Assembly: GCA_016711875.1 (NCBI GenBank)
Contig: JADJSD010000003.1
Span: forward strand, 434,001 to 498,000
Direction: 5' to 3'
Length of the DNA stretch: 64,000 bases
DNA from: Betaproteobacteria bacterium
GTDB taxonomy: Bacteria; Pseudomonadota; Gammaproteobacteria; Burkholderiales; Usitatibacteraceae
Below, in pieces: positions 48,670 to 57,478 of this stretch. Positions within the stretch are counted from its first letter, which is position 1; the number at the start of each line of letters is the position of its first letter. The notes under the pieces were generated by a model that ran no database searches, was not told the DNA's origin, and saw only the letters and a program-made list of their open reading frames with translations. Position numbers and translations under genes: made by a program.

Positions 48670-50817
48670 ATGACCTCGAGGCAGACACCCCCGCGCCCCG
48701 CCGCGCTCGCCCGCGACGTCCGCGACCGCATGGCCGCGGTGTTCTGCGCATCGCTCTCGTCGGAGGCCGCCGGCGTGCTCGAGGTCCTCGAGCAGCAACT
48801 CGCCACCACCGGGGAGCGCGAGAAGTGGCGGCCCCTGCGCGAGGCGATCGACCTGCTTCGCACCATCCTGCCGGGCTTCGAAGCGAGCGTTCGCCGGCAC
48901 GTGATCGAGCGCTACGACGCGAAGCTTTCCCCGGGCGAGAGCGCCTTGTCGAAGACTTCCGTGCTCTCGCTCGCCTCGCTCTCCCTCGTGGCCGACGACG
49001 AGGTGCAGGAGGAGATCGTGGTGGGCAACGCCACGCGGCGCCTGCGCGAGGCGGTATCCGAGGAGTTGTTCCTGGTGACCGAGCGCCTGGCGGAAGTCCT
49101 GGGCGTCGGCTCGCTGGCCGAGGACCGCAACCCCGCCTACCCGCGCGTCTTCGCCCGTGCGCTGCTCGACGCCTTGAGCGCGCCGGGCGTGGGCATGCCG
49201 GCGCGCTTCGCGGCTTTCGCGGCCTTCTCGCCCGCCCTGCTCAATGCCATGCCGCTCACTTACCGGGCGGCCAATGCCCTGCTCGCGGAGCACGGGGTGC
49301 TTCCCCACCTGAAGCACAGCTACGGCGCGCCGCAGTCCGTGGGGAGCAGCAATGCCCGCACCACGACGGCACCGCCTCCCTCCGCCGCCGCGGCGCGGGA
49401 TGCGCAGCTTTTCGATCGCATGGTGGCCCACGCCGGCGCTCCGGGTGGCGCGATGCCGGCCACCCGGCCGGCGTCCGGTCCGGCGGGCGAGCCGATTCCC
49501 GCTGCCGCGGGCGAAGGCGCTGCCGCCGGGCTCGTCACCGTCCAGATCCGACCCGAACTGCTGGCGGCCCTGAATGAACTCGATGTCCGCGTGCCGGCCG
49601 GGCGGGCCGGAGAACTTTCCCCGGTGAGCGTCCGTGCCGCGCGGGAGTCCATGGGCACCTCGCTCAACTCGGTGGATGCCCTCGTGGCCGACCTGGTCGA
49701 GTCCCTCTTCGAACGCCTTTTCGCCGGCGCCGCGCTCACGGACCAGGCCAAGGCCCAGATCGGCCGGCTGCAGATTCCCGTCCTCAAGGCGGCGCTTTCC
49801 GACCGCGCGCTCTTCACCGACCCGGGCCACCCCATCCGCGGCCTCATCGACGCCATGGCCGAGCTGGGGGCCTCGCCCGACGAACCGCGCGTGGACGGAC
49901 GCAGCCCGTCGGAGTGGCTCGTGTCGGAAACCGAGGCGCTCGTCGCGTCGGACCCGAGCGGGCCGTCGGCTTTCGCCGACGCGCGCGACCGGCTGTCCGC
50001 CATCGCGGAGAAGCACCACGACGCGCAGGCCGAACTGGACGAGGTGGTGGCCATGCTGCGCGAGGATGAAAGACGCCTCACGGCCGTGCAGGATGCCTCG
50101 CTCGAGATCGCCCACCGCGTCGGGGCGGCGCATTGCCCGCCGGCCGCGGCGAGCTTCGCCTACCACGCCTGGCGGCCCGTCCTCGCCCACGACCACCGCA
50201 CCGAAGGCAAGGGCGGCACCCTGTGGCTCGCGGACCTCGAGACGCTCGAGGACCTCCTCTGGACCCTCACGCCGCGCGTCTCGGAAGCCGAGCGCCTGCG
50301 CCTCGCGACGCTGCTGCCGTCGCTGCGATACCGGATGAAGCAGGGGTTCCTGCGGGCGGGGCTCCCCCGGGGCGAAGCCGATGCCCTGATGGAGCAGATG
50401 CGCCAGATCCATGCGGAGCTCGAACGTTCCCCGGCGGCGGCGGCCCACGGGGAACTGCGCCTGTCGGCCGGCGCGGGTGCCCCCTACGAGGAAGACGTGA
50501 CCGCCACGCTCAACGTCGCGAGCCAGGCCCTGGAGGACGAGGGGCTCGTGCGCGGCGCCTGGTTCGAATTCACCGAGGAGGACGGTCGCAGGCATCGCTG
50601 CCGCCTCAACTGGGTGAGCCCGGTGCAAGGCGCCTGCGTCTTCAAGGACCTGTCGGCGGGGAAGTCCTTCGCGATCGCGCTCGACGAACTGCGCGAGCGT
50701 CGCGTTGCCGGGCGGGCCGAATTGGTGGATGGCCCTGGAATCGCCGGTCCGTCGATCGAGGCCGCCCTGCATGAGGTCGCGCGCGAACGCGGCGCCGAGG
50801 ACGACTCCGTTTCTTGA
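48670..50817 (+). CDS. DUF1631 family protein
   Basis: 715 aa, no signal peptide or membrane segments. Matches the DUF1631 layout of Beta/Gammaproteobacteria: a conserved N-terminal helical part (L-S-L-V-A-D-D-E-V-Q-E-E-I-V-V), a variable low-complexity middle (about 220-290) and a conserved C-terminus ending in a PilZ-like strand set (G-A-W-F-E-F; C-R-L-N-W-V-S-P). Function is not established. The TGA stop is embedded in the FNR-type box at 50814. Confidence 0.85.
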   Translation: MTSRQTPPRPAALARDVRDRMAAVFCASLSSEAAGVLEVLEQQLATTGEREKWRPLREAIDLLRTILPGFEASVRRHVIERYDAKLSPGESALSKTSVLSLASLSLVADDEVQEEIVVGNATRRLREAVSEELFLVTERLAEVLGVGSLAEDRNPAYPRVFARALLDALSAPGVGMPARFAAFAAFSPALLNAMPLTYRAANALLAEHGVLPHLKHSYGAPQSVGSSNARTTTAPPPSAAAARDAQLFDRMVAHAGAPGGAMPATRPASGPAGEPIPAAAGEGAAAGLVTVQIRPELLAALNELDVRVPAGRAGELSPVSVRAARESMGTSLNSVDALVADLVESLFERLFAGAALTDQAKAQIGRLQIPVLKAALSDRALFTDPGHPIRGLIDAMAELGASPDEPRVDGRSPSEWLVSETEALVASDPSGPSAFADARDRLSAIAEKHHDAQAELDEVVAMLREDERRLTAVQDASLEIAHRVGAAHCPPAAASFAYHAWRPVLAHDHRTEGKGGTLWLADLETLEDLLWTLTPRVSEAERLRLATLLPSLRYRMKQGFLRAGLPRGEADALMEQMRQIHAELERSPAAAAHGELRLSAGAGAPYEEDVTATLNVASQALEDEGLVRGAWFEFTEEDGRRHRCRLNWVSPVQGACVFKDLSAGKSFAIALDELRERRVAGRAELVDGPGIAGPSIEAALHEVARERGAEDDSVS

Positions 50818-50854
50818 TCCGGGTCAAATCCTAGCGGGGGTCCCTCCCTAAACT
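50814..50854 (+). promoter_or_regulatory. FNR/ANR-type promoter for a small RNA
   Basis: TTGATCCGGGTCAA (50814-50827) fits the FNR/ANR box. Exactly 21 nt later is TAAACT (50849-50854), followed by CTGGAG-type sequence as in the V-ATPase promoter (CCTAAACTGGAGTT versus CCTAGTCTGGAGGT). The predicted start near 50861 puts the box centre at about -41. No protein-coding gene follows on this strand. Confidence 0.72.
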
Positions 50855-50860
50855 GGAGTT

Positions 50861-50962
50861 GCGCCGGTTCCCTGACCGCGCGTGAGGCTTCCCCGCCATG
50901 CCCCCAGGTATGGCGTCTTTCAACCGGCGGCGTTCCTCAGGCGTCCGCCGGTTTCTTTATTT
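50861..50962 (+). ncRNA. Candidate oxygen-regulated small RNA
   Basis: About 100 nt between an FNR-type promoter and an intrinsic terminator, in the gap after DUF1631 and running into the convergent 3' end of hypX. Predicted folds: a hairpin with perfect stem CGCCAT/ATGGCG (50894-50915) whose 10-nt loop is C-rich (GCCCCCAGGT), preceded by an unpaired CTTCCC stretch, then the terminator hairpin. C/U-rich loops that can pair with Shine-Dalgarno sequences are typical of trans-acting small RNAs; FnrS (E. coli) and AniS (Neisseria) are known FNR-controlled examples. No similarity to these is claimed. Confidence 0.62.
50922..50962 (+). terminator. Intrinsic terminator of the candidate small RNA
   Basis: AACCGGCGG and CCGCCGGTT form a perfect 9-bp stem around a 14-nt loop, followed by TTTCTTTATTT on the plus strand. 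The T-tract is only on the plus side, so it ends the plus-strand transcript, not hypX. The stem overlaps the last hypX codons. Confidence 0.82.
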
Positions 50963-52700
50963 GCAGCCGCCCCTTCGCGGCCCGGTGCGAGGCCAGGTAG
51001 AACGGCGTGCGCGCCTTCGGCAGCTTGTGCACGAAGTGGAAGCGCGCCACGTGGTAGCTGGGGTCGAAACCGTAGAAATTGAGCTTCATGCGCGCGAGTT
51101 CCTCCTCGCGGTAGCGCTCCAGGGGCTTCATCGCCTCGTCGCGTGCCCTCGCCTCGCCCTTGGCCCGCAGCGTGTCCGCGTAGCGCGGGTCGTCCGCCAT
51201 GGCCTGCGCGCGCTTCACGGCCGCCACGAGGAATTCCCTCGGGTCGTGCCCGAACGCCGCATCCGCAAGCCCCAGGGCGGCCGCCTCGCGCGAGCCCATG
51301 GGCAGTCGCCGGGCGGTGATGGCCTTCGCCCTCGCCTCGCCCACGCGCCGGGGCAGCAGGTAGGTCCAGTACTCGGAACCGTAGAGGTTGCCCATCCCCT
51401 TGTAGTGCGGATTGAGCACGACGCCCTTGCGCAGCCACACGCGGTCCGCGGCCAGTGCCAGGAAGACCCCGCCCGCGCCCGCGTTCCCCGCCATCGCGGC
51501 GACCGTGATGCGATCCGGCGTGAGCACGATCTCGCGCGCCACGTCGTCGATGGCGTTGATGTTGTCCCACGAGGCGTCCGCCGGCTTGCCGGTGGCCTCG
51601 ATGGCGTTCAGGTGGATGCCGTTGGACCAGAAATCCTCGCCGCCCGCGAGCACCAGGAGCTTCGTCGGGCGCGACTTGGCGTGGCGGACGGCCGCGAGGA
51701 GCCGCTTGCACTGGTCGGTGCTCATGGCGCCGTTGTGGAAGGCGAAGTGGAGCACGCCCACGTCGCCCGTCTCCTCGTAGCGGATCTCGCGCCATGTGCC
51801 GGGCGCCGCCGGTGCCTCGAGGGCCACGGGCGCGTCCTTCACGCCGGCCAGGCGCCCGCCCAGCACCTGCACGGCCGGGAGCTTCAGGGGCCGCTCGGGT
51901 CCCTCGGCGATTTCCTCCAGGTGCGTGATCCAGACCGCGCCGTCGACCGTGGCGCGCAGGATGGCGCCATCGCGCTTGGCGAGGATGGGGACGCTGCCCT
52001 TGTCCGTCGACATCCGGCGCAAAAGGGTCGCGTCCCCGCTTCCGTCGTGGGCGCCGAAAAGGCGAACGGCCATGCCGCCGATCTCGTCACGGACCCCGGG
52101 AAAGCTGTCGGCCGAGTGGATCTTGCGCAGCACGGTTTCGGTCGTGTCCCTCGCCCAATCGATGGCCCGGTCGGCGGGCCGCATCAAGGGCCGTTCGCGG
52201 CCCCGGGCGACGGCACCCAGGGAAGCCGCCGGCACGGGCTTCTCGCCGCGCTCGAATTTCGCCACGGCTTCCTTCACCGCAAGCAGGGCCGCTTCCGTGA
52301 CCTCGCGCCGGTAGAGGCTCGACTTGGGCACGAGCCGCATCGGGAAGGCCGCGTGGGCCCAGACCGGACCCGCATCCATCTGCGCGACGGCCTGAAGCAC
52401 CGTGACACCCCACTCGGCTTCTCCCTCCAGGATCGCCCAGTCGAGCGCCGAGGGGCCGCGATCGCCCGGGACCCCGGGGTGCACCACGAAACAGGGAATG
52501 GCGGACCAGAGCGATTCGGGAATGGCGCGCTTCAGGAAGGGCGCGATGACGAGGTCCGGCTTCGCGAGCGCCACGGCCTCGGCGGTGACGGCCTCGTTCA
52601 CGTCGAACTCGATGACCACTTCGTGCCCGGCCTCTTCCAGCTCGATGAACAGGCGCTGCGCGAGGCCGTTGAAGGCATGGGTGAGGAACAGGATCTTCAT
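50937..52700 (-). CDS. hypX: Hydrogenase maturation protein HypX (HoxX)
   Basis: 587 aa. N-terminal formyltransferase-like domain (about 1-270; H-P-G-V-P-G-D-R-G-P-S-A-L-D-W) fused to an enoyl-CoA hydratase/isomerase-like domain (about 275-560; G-N-A-G-A-G-G-V-F-L-A-L-A). HypX converts formyl-THF through formyl-CoA to carbon monoxide, supplying the CO ligand of the NiFe site when oxygen is present. Last gene of the hup-hyp operon, 3 bp after hypE. Its presence points to a hydrogenase matured under aerobic or microaerobic conditions. Confidence 0.94.
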   Translation of the reverse strand: MKILFLTHAFNGLAQRLFIELEEAGHEVVIEFDVNEAVTAEAVALAKPDLVIAPFLKRAIPESLWSAIPCFVVHPGVPGDRGPSALDWAILEGEAEWGVTVLQAVAQMDAGPVWAHAAFPMRLVPKSSLYRREVTEAALLAVKEAVAKFERGEKPVPAASLGAVARGRERPLMRPADRAIDWARDTTETVLRKIHSADSFPGVRDEIGGMAVRLFGAHDGSGDATLLRRMSTDKGSVPILAKRDGAILRATVDGAVWITHLEEIAEGPERPLKLPAVQVLGGRLAGVKDAPVALEAPAAPGTWREIRYEETGDVGVLHFAFHNGAMSTDQCKRLLAAVRHAKSRPTKLLVLAGGEDFWSNGIHLNAIEATGKPADASWDNINAIDDVAREIVLTPDRITVAAMAGNAGAGGVFLALAADRVWLRKGVVLNPHYKGMGNLYGSEYWTYLLPRRVGEARAKAITARRLPMGSREAAALGLADAAFGHDPREFLVAAVKRAQAMADDPRYADTLRAKGEARARDEAMKPLERYREEELARMKLNFYGFDPSYHVARFHFVHKLPKARTPFYLASHRAAKGRLQIKKPADA

Positions 52701-52703
52701 CCG

Positions 52704-53753
52704 TCAGCAGATCCTCGGCAGCTGTTCGCCGGCGAGCCAGTCCACCATGCGCCGGCCGCCGAAGCCGGTCTCCATCTGCACGAAATGGTTCGCGTCCGCC
52801 ACCACCTCGCCGATGATCGCCGAATCGCGGCCCTGCGGGTGGGCTCGCATCGCGGCCAGGAGCCGCTCGGCATCCTCCGGTGCGCAGATCGCCACGAGCT
52901 TGCCTTCGTTCGCGACGTAGAGCGGGTCGAGGCCCAGGAACTCGCAGGCCGCCGACACTTCCGGGCGCACGGGAATGGCCGCCTCCCGGATCGTCATGCC
53001 CGCCTTCGACTGGCGGGCGATCTCGTTGAGCGTGGTGGCGAGGCCGCCGCGCGTGGGATCGCGCAGGGTGCGGATGCCCGGCACCGCCTCGACCATCGCC
53101 GCCACCAGCGTGTGCAGCGCGGCCGTGTCGGACTGGATCGTGGTCTCGAAGGTGAGGTTCTCGCGCAGCGACATGATGGCGACGCCGTGATCGCCCAGCG
53201 TGCCCGAGACGAGGATCGCATCGCCCGGCCGCGCGTTCGCGCCGGAGACATCGACGCCCTCGAGGACGACCCCCACGCCGGTCGTGTTGATGAAGACGCC
53301 GTCGCCCTTGCCCTGCTCCACCACCTTGGTGTCCCCGGTGACGATGGGCACCCCGGCCTCGCGAGCGGCGGCGGCCATGGAATCGACGATGCGCTTCAGG
53401 TCCGCGAGCGGGTAGCCCTCCTCCAGGATGAAGCCCGAGGTGAGGTAGAGCGGTTTCGCCCCGGCCATGGCCACGTCGTTGATCGTGCCGTGCACCGAGA
53501 GGCAGCCGATGTCCCCGCCGGGGAAGAAGAGCGGCGAGACCACGTGGCTGTCGGTGGCGATGACGAGCCGGCCCGAGGGCATCGGCACGCGCGCCTGGTC
53601 GTTCATCTCGCGCAGCCATTCGTTGTCGAACGCGGCGAGGAACAGCTCGTCGATGAGCTGCGCCATCGCGCGGCCGCCACTGCCGTGGCTCATGTCGACC
53701 AGGCCGCGCTTCACGTCCAGGGGCCGCACGTAGCCCGTCCTCACCGCGCTCAT
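52704..53753 (-). CDS. hypE: Hydrogenase maturation protein HypE
   Basis: 349 aa. PurM-like ATPase that dehydrates the S-carboxamide on its C-terminal Cys to thiocyanate, the cyanide donor for the NiFe site. H-G-S-G-G-R-A-M near the N-terminus, D-P-T-R-G-G-L-A-T-T-L-N-E, and the essential C-terminal P-R-I-C are intact. It lies between hypD and hypX. Confidence 0.96.
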   Translation of the reverse strand: MSAVRTGYVRPLDVKRGLVDMSHGSGGRAMAQLIDELFLAAFDNEWLREMNDQARVPMPSGRLVIATDSHVVSPLFFPGGDIGCLSVHGTINDVAMAGAKPLYLTSGFILEEGYPLADLKRIVDSMAAAAREAGVPIVTGDTKVVEQGKGDGVFINTTGVGVVLEGVDVSGANARPGDAILVSGTLGDHGVAIMSLRENLTFETTIQSDTAALHTLVAAMVEAVPGIRTLRDPTRGGLATTLNEIARQSKAGMTIREAAIPVRPEVSAACEFLGLDPLYVANEGKLVAICAPEDAERLLAAMRAHPQGRDSAIIGEVVADANHFVQMETGFGGRRMVDWLAGEQLPRIC

Positions 53754-53784
53754 CGCTTCCCCCTCGCAACCGGCACTTGAGCGC

Positions 53785-54912
53785 TCATGCCGCGCTCCTG
53801 AAGCGGCCGTAGGTGTAGTGGGCCGCGCAGGCGCCCTCGGAGGACACCATGCAGGAGCCCATGGGCGTCTCCGGCGTGCACGCGGTGCCGAAGACCTTGC
53901 AGTCGACGGGCTTCTTCACGCCGCGCAGGATCGCGCCGCATTCGCAGGCCTTGTTGTCGGCGACGCTGCGCTCGGGCATGTCGAAGCGGCGCTCCGCGTC
54001 GAAGGCCGCCCACTGGTCCTTGAGACGCAGCGCGCTGTAGGGCACCCGGCCCAGGCCCCTCCACTCGAAAGCGCGGCGCAGCTCGAAGATCTCCGCCACG
54101 AGGGCCTTCGCCTTGGCGTTGCCGTCGGCGGTCACGGCGCGCGAGAATTCGTTCTCCACGACGGCGCGGCCCTCGTTCACCTGGCGCACCAGCATGAGGA
54201 TGGCCTGCATGACGTCGAGCGGCTCGAAGCCGGCGATGACGACGGGCTTCGCGTATTCCTCGGCGAAGTAGTCGTAGGGCTGGCTGCCGATGATGGTCGA
54301 GACATGGGCCGGGCCCACGAAGCCGTCGATCTTCACCGTGCCGAGCTCGCGCACCTCCGGGGATTCCAGGATGTGCGAGATGGCCGCGGGCGTGAGCACG
54401 TGGTTGCAGAAGACGCTGAAGTTCTCGAGGCCGAGCTGCGCGGCCTGCCGCACCACGAGGGCCGTCGGCGGCGTGGTGGTCTCGAAGCCGATGGCCAGGA
54501 AGACGACCTCGCGGCCCGGGGTCTCCTGCGCGATCCGCAGGGCGTCCGAGGCCGAATACACCATGCGGATGTCCGCGCCCTTCGCCTTGGCCTTCATGAG
54601 CGAAAGGCCGCCCGAGGCCGGCACGCGCATCGTGTCCGCGTAGGTGCACAGGATGGCCTTCTCGCGGATGGCGAGTTCGATGGCCATGTCGATGCGACCG
54701 ATCGGCAGCACGCACACGGGGCACCCCGGGCCGTGCACCATGACCACGTTCGCCGGCAGCAGGTCCTTCACGCCGTAGCGCGAGATGGCGTGGGTGTGGC
54801 CGCCGCAGAACTCCATGAAGTGGTAGGTGCGCGCGGGGTCGGCTTCGTTCGCGATGCGCGAGGCGATGCCCTTGGCGAGCTCGCCGTCCCGGAACTCGTC
54901 GACGTATTTCAT
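53785..54912 (-). CDS. hypD: Hydrogenase maturation protein HypD
   Basis: 375 aa. [4Fe-4S] scaffold on which the Fe(CN)2CO unit is built with HypC. Motifs F-C-G-G-H-T-H-A-I-S-R-Y-G, G-P-G-C-P-V-C and G-F-E-T-T-T-P are intact, as are the C-terminal cluster Cys residues (N-K-A-C-E-C-G-A; C-T-P-E-T-P-M-G-S-C-M-V). Start codon overlaps the hypC stop by 4 bp. Confidence 0.96.
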   Translation of the reverse strand: MKYVDEFRDGELAKGIASRIANEADPARTYHFMEFCGGHTHAISRYGVKDLLPANVVMVHGPGCPVCVLPIGRIDMAIELAIREKAILCTYADTMRVPASGGLSLMKAKAKGADIRMVYSASDALRIAQETPGREVVFLAIGFETTTPPTALVVRQAAQLGLENFSVFCNHVLTPAAISHILESPEVRELGTVKIDGFVGPAHVSTIIGSQPYDYFAEEYAKPVVIAGFEPLDVMQAILMLVRQVNEGRAVVENEFSRAVTADGNAKAKALVAEIFELRRAFEWRGLGRVPYSALRLKDQWAAFDAERRFDMPERSVADNKACECGAILRGVKKPVDCKVFGTACTPETPMGSCMVSSEGACAAHYTYGRFRSAA

Positions 54913-55142
54913 GCGGGGGCCTGCGCCGGGGCTTCCAGGCCGGCGAAGAGCGCGAGGGTCTTCTCGGCCTCCTCGGGATCGACCTTCTGGAGCGCGTAGC
55001 CCACATGGACGATCACGAAATCGCCGGGCTTCACGTCCTCCACGAGCGCGAGCGAGATCTCCTTCCTCACGCCGCCCAGGTCGATCACGGCCAGGTCGGC
55101 GTCCCTCAGTTCCACCACGCGGGCGGGGATGGCGAGACACAT
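54909..55142 (-). CDS. hypC: Hydrogenase maturation chaperone HypC
   Basis: 77 aa. Starts M-C-L-A-I-P-A-R-V with the essential Cys2, followed by the HypC core D-L-G-G-V-R-K-E-I and V-G-Y-A-L-Q-K-V. Carries the Fe(CN)2CO moiety from HypD to the large subunit precursor. A longer paralogue (hupF) is at 61903-62220. Confidence 0.95.
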   Translation of the reverse strand: MCLAIPARVVELRDADLAVIDLGGVRKEISLALVEDVKPGDFVIVHVGYALQKVDPEEAEKTLALFAGLEAPAQAPA

Positions 55143-55143
55143 G

Positions 55144-57456
55144 TCAGCAGTTCTCCAGTAAGGAAACCCACGCCTGCCCGAGGGCGAGGCCGCCGTCGCC
55201 GGCGGGCACCTCGCGGGCGCCGAGGGGTTCGAGGCCCGACTCGCGCAGGCGCTCTTCGAGCCCGCGCGACAGGATCGCGTTCATGAAGCAGCCGCCGCCC
55301 AGGGCGACGGTGGCGAGTCCCTCGCGACGGGCAGCCTCGACGACCCACTCGGTCAGCGCTTCGACGAGGGTCGCGTGGAAGAGCGAGGCGCCGTACGCGG
55401 CATCCTTCACCTCCGCCAGGCGCGCGGCGAGCGGCAGCAGGTCGAGCGTGCCGTCGATGCCGATGCCCCAGAGCGTGGGACAGGCCGCCACGGGCCCGTG
55501 CGAGGCGGCCAGCGCCTCGAGTTGCATCGCGGCCTGCCCTTCGAAGGCGGTGACGTCGCGAAGGCCCAGCAATCCCGCGGCCGCGTCGAACCAGCGGCCG
55601 GCCGACGTGGTTTCCGGGCAGTTGGTCCCGCGCTGGAGCATCTCCGCGACGACCGGCGCCGCGGGCCGCTCGAAGCGCGAGGCGATTTCGCCGCCGCGGC
55701 CCAGCGCGTGCAACACGGAGGCGGCCATGCGCCAGGGCTCGCGCGCGGCACGGTCGCCCCCGGGAAGCCTGATCGAGCCCAGGTGCCCGAGGCGGCGGAA
55801 ATCCGCGCCCTCGACGCGCAGGAGTTCGCCTCCCCACGCTTTTCCGTCCGTGCCCAGGCCGACGCCATCCAGGGACAGGGCCAGCGCCGGCCCCTCCCGC
55901 CCGTGCTCCGCGAGGACCGCCGCCGCGTGCGCGTGGTGGTGTTGGACGGCGGTGACGGCAAGGCCTCGCTCCTGCGCGAAGGCCGCGATGAAGCGGCTGG
56001 AGAAGAAGTCCGGGTGCAGGTCCCTCGCGCAGGCCTCGGGCTCGACCTCGAGGATGTCGATGAGGTGCCGCACCGCCTCCTCGAGCGCCTCGCAACTCGC
56101 GCCATTGTCCAGGTCGCCGATGTGAGGCGAAAGGAAGGCCTCGTTGCCGCGCGTGAGGCAGACGGTGTTCTTCAGGTAGCCCCCGCCCGCGAGGATGGAC
56201 GGACCCGCCCGCGGCAGGCGGATGGCCCGCGGCGTGTAGCCGCGCGCGCGGCGCACGAAGACGGCGCCGCCGGCCGTCGGGCGCACCACGCTGTCGTCGC
56301 AGCGCGCGCCGATCTCGCGGTCGTGGACGAGCCAGGCGTCCGCGAGGCCCGCCAGGCGCTTCAACGCTTCCTCGTTGCCGGTCACCAGCGGCTCGCCGCC
56401 CGGGTTGGCGCTCGTCATCACGAGGACGAGATCCTGGGGTTCGCGCGTCCACCGCGCATCCGCCGGGGTTCGCGCGGCCTCGCGGAAAAGCAGCCAGTGC
56501 AGCGGCGTGTACGGCAGCATCGCGCCCAGTTCGCTCACGCCGGGCGCGACGCCCGGCAGGCGCTCGTCGCAGCCCGTGACCTTGGGCAGCAGCACGATCG
56601 GGCGCTCCCGCGATTCCAGCAGGCGAAGCGCCTCGCCCTCCACGCGGGCGAAGTCCGCGAGGCTCGCCCCGTTGGCGACCATCACCGCGAAGGGCTTCTC
56701 CTCGCGGTGCTTGGCGGCGCGAAGGCGTGCGACCGCGCGCACGTTGCGGGCGTCGCAGACCAGGTGGAACCCGCCCAGCCCCTTGACCGCCACCACCTTG
56801 CCGGCGCGAACGAGGGCGAGCGCGAGCGCGACCGGATCGCCCTCGCGCGGCAGGCCGTCCTCGCCCAGGAACGCGAGGCGCGGCCCGCAGTCGGGGCAAG
56901 CGTCGGGCTGGGCGTGGAAGCGGCGGTCGAGCGGGTCGTGGTACTCGGCGTCGCACGCCGGGCACATGCGGAACGGCGCCATCGTGGTGAGGGGCCGGTC
57001 GTAGGGCACGCCGCGCGTGATCGTGAAGCGCGGTCCGCAGTGCGTGCAGTTGATGAACGCATATCCGTGCCGCCGGTCCTTCGGGTCGAGCAGCTCGGCG
57101 AGGCAGTCGGGGCAGGTGGCGGCGTCCGGCGTCACCGCCGTGGCAGCCTGGCCCCCGCGGCTCGCCTCGATGGCGAAGCCGCGCGTGCCCAGGGGCTCGC
57201 GCGATTGGCGCTCCACCGACTCCACGCGCGCGAGCGGCGGCGCCTCCGCGGCCAGGCGGCTGACGAAGTCCTCCACGGCCCGCGGGTCGCCCTCCACTTC
57301 GGCGAGCACGCCCTCGGCGTCATTGAGCACCCAGCCGGCGAGCGAAAGCTGCAACGCCAGCCGGTAGACGAACGGACGGAACCCGACGCCCTGCACCGTG
57401 CCACGGACGCGGACGCGTTCGCGCTCGGGCGCCATGAGGGTCTCGACGGCGTTCAT
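55144..57456 (-). CDS. hypF: Carbamoyltransferase HypF
   Basis: 770 aa, full length. N-terminal acylphosphatase domain (R-G-T-V-Q-G-V-G-F-R-P-F-V-Y), two zinc-finger motifs (C-P-D-C; C-T-H-C; C-P-A-C; C-P-D-C-G), a YrdC-like domain (K-G-L-G-G-F-H-L-V-C) and a Kae1-like domain with V-Q-H-H-H-A-H-A. Transfers carbamoyl from carbamoyl phosphate to HypE. The chosen ATG is 11 codons before the acylphosphatase motif; the frame is open 17 codons further. Confidence 0.95.
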   Translation of the reverse strand: MNAVETLMAPERERVRVRGTVQGVGFRPFVYRLALQLSLAGWVLNDAEGVLAEVEGDPRAVEDFVSRLAAEAPPLARVESVERQSREPLGTRGFAIEASRGGQAATAVTPDAATCPDCLAELLDPKDRRHGYAFINCTHCGPRFTITRGVPYDRPLTTMAPFRMCPACDAEYHDPLDRRFHAQPDACPDCGPRLAFLGEDGLPREGDPVALALALVRAGKVVAVKGLGGFHLVCDARNVRAVARLRAAKHREEKPFAVMVANGASLADFARVEGEALRLLESRERPIVLLPKVTGCDERLPGVAPGVSELGAMLPYTPLHWLLFREAARTPADARWTREPQDLVLVMTSANPGGEPLVTGNEEALKRLAGLADAWLVHDREIGARCDDSVVRPTAGGAVFVRRARGYTPRAIRLPRAGPSILAGGGYLKNTVCLTRGNEAFLSPHIGDLDNGASCEALEEAVRHLIDILEVEPEACARDLHPDFFSSRFIAAFAQERGLAVTAVQHHHAHAAAVLAEHGREGPALALSLDGVGLGTDGKAWGGELLRVEGADFRRLGHLGSIRLPGGDRAAREPWRMAASVLHALGRGGEIASRFERPAAPVVAEMLQRGTNCPETTSAGRWFDAAAGLLGLRDVTAFEGQAAMQLEALAASHGPVAACPTLWGIGIDGTLDLLPLAARLAEVKDAAYGASLFHATLVEALTEWVVEAARREGLATVALGGGCFMNAILSRGLEERLRESGLEPLGAREVPAGDGGLALGQAWVSLLENC

Positions 57457-57478
57457 CGCGGGGCGCTTCGTCCCGGCC

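Noticed and set aside
50882..51082. 66-codon frame after the FNR-type promoter
   Set aside because: It runs through the terminator hairpin and antisense to hypX, with no ribosome-binding site or recognisable composition. The small-RNA interpretation fits better.
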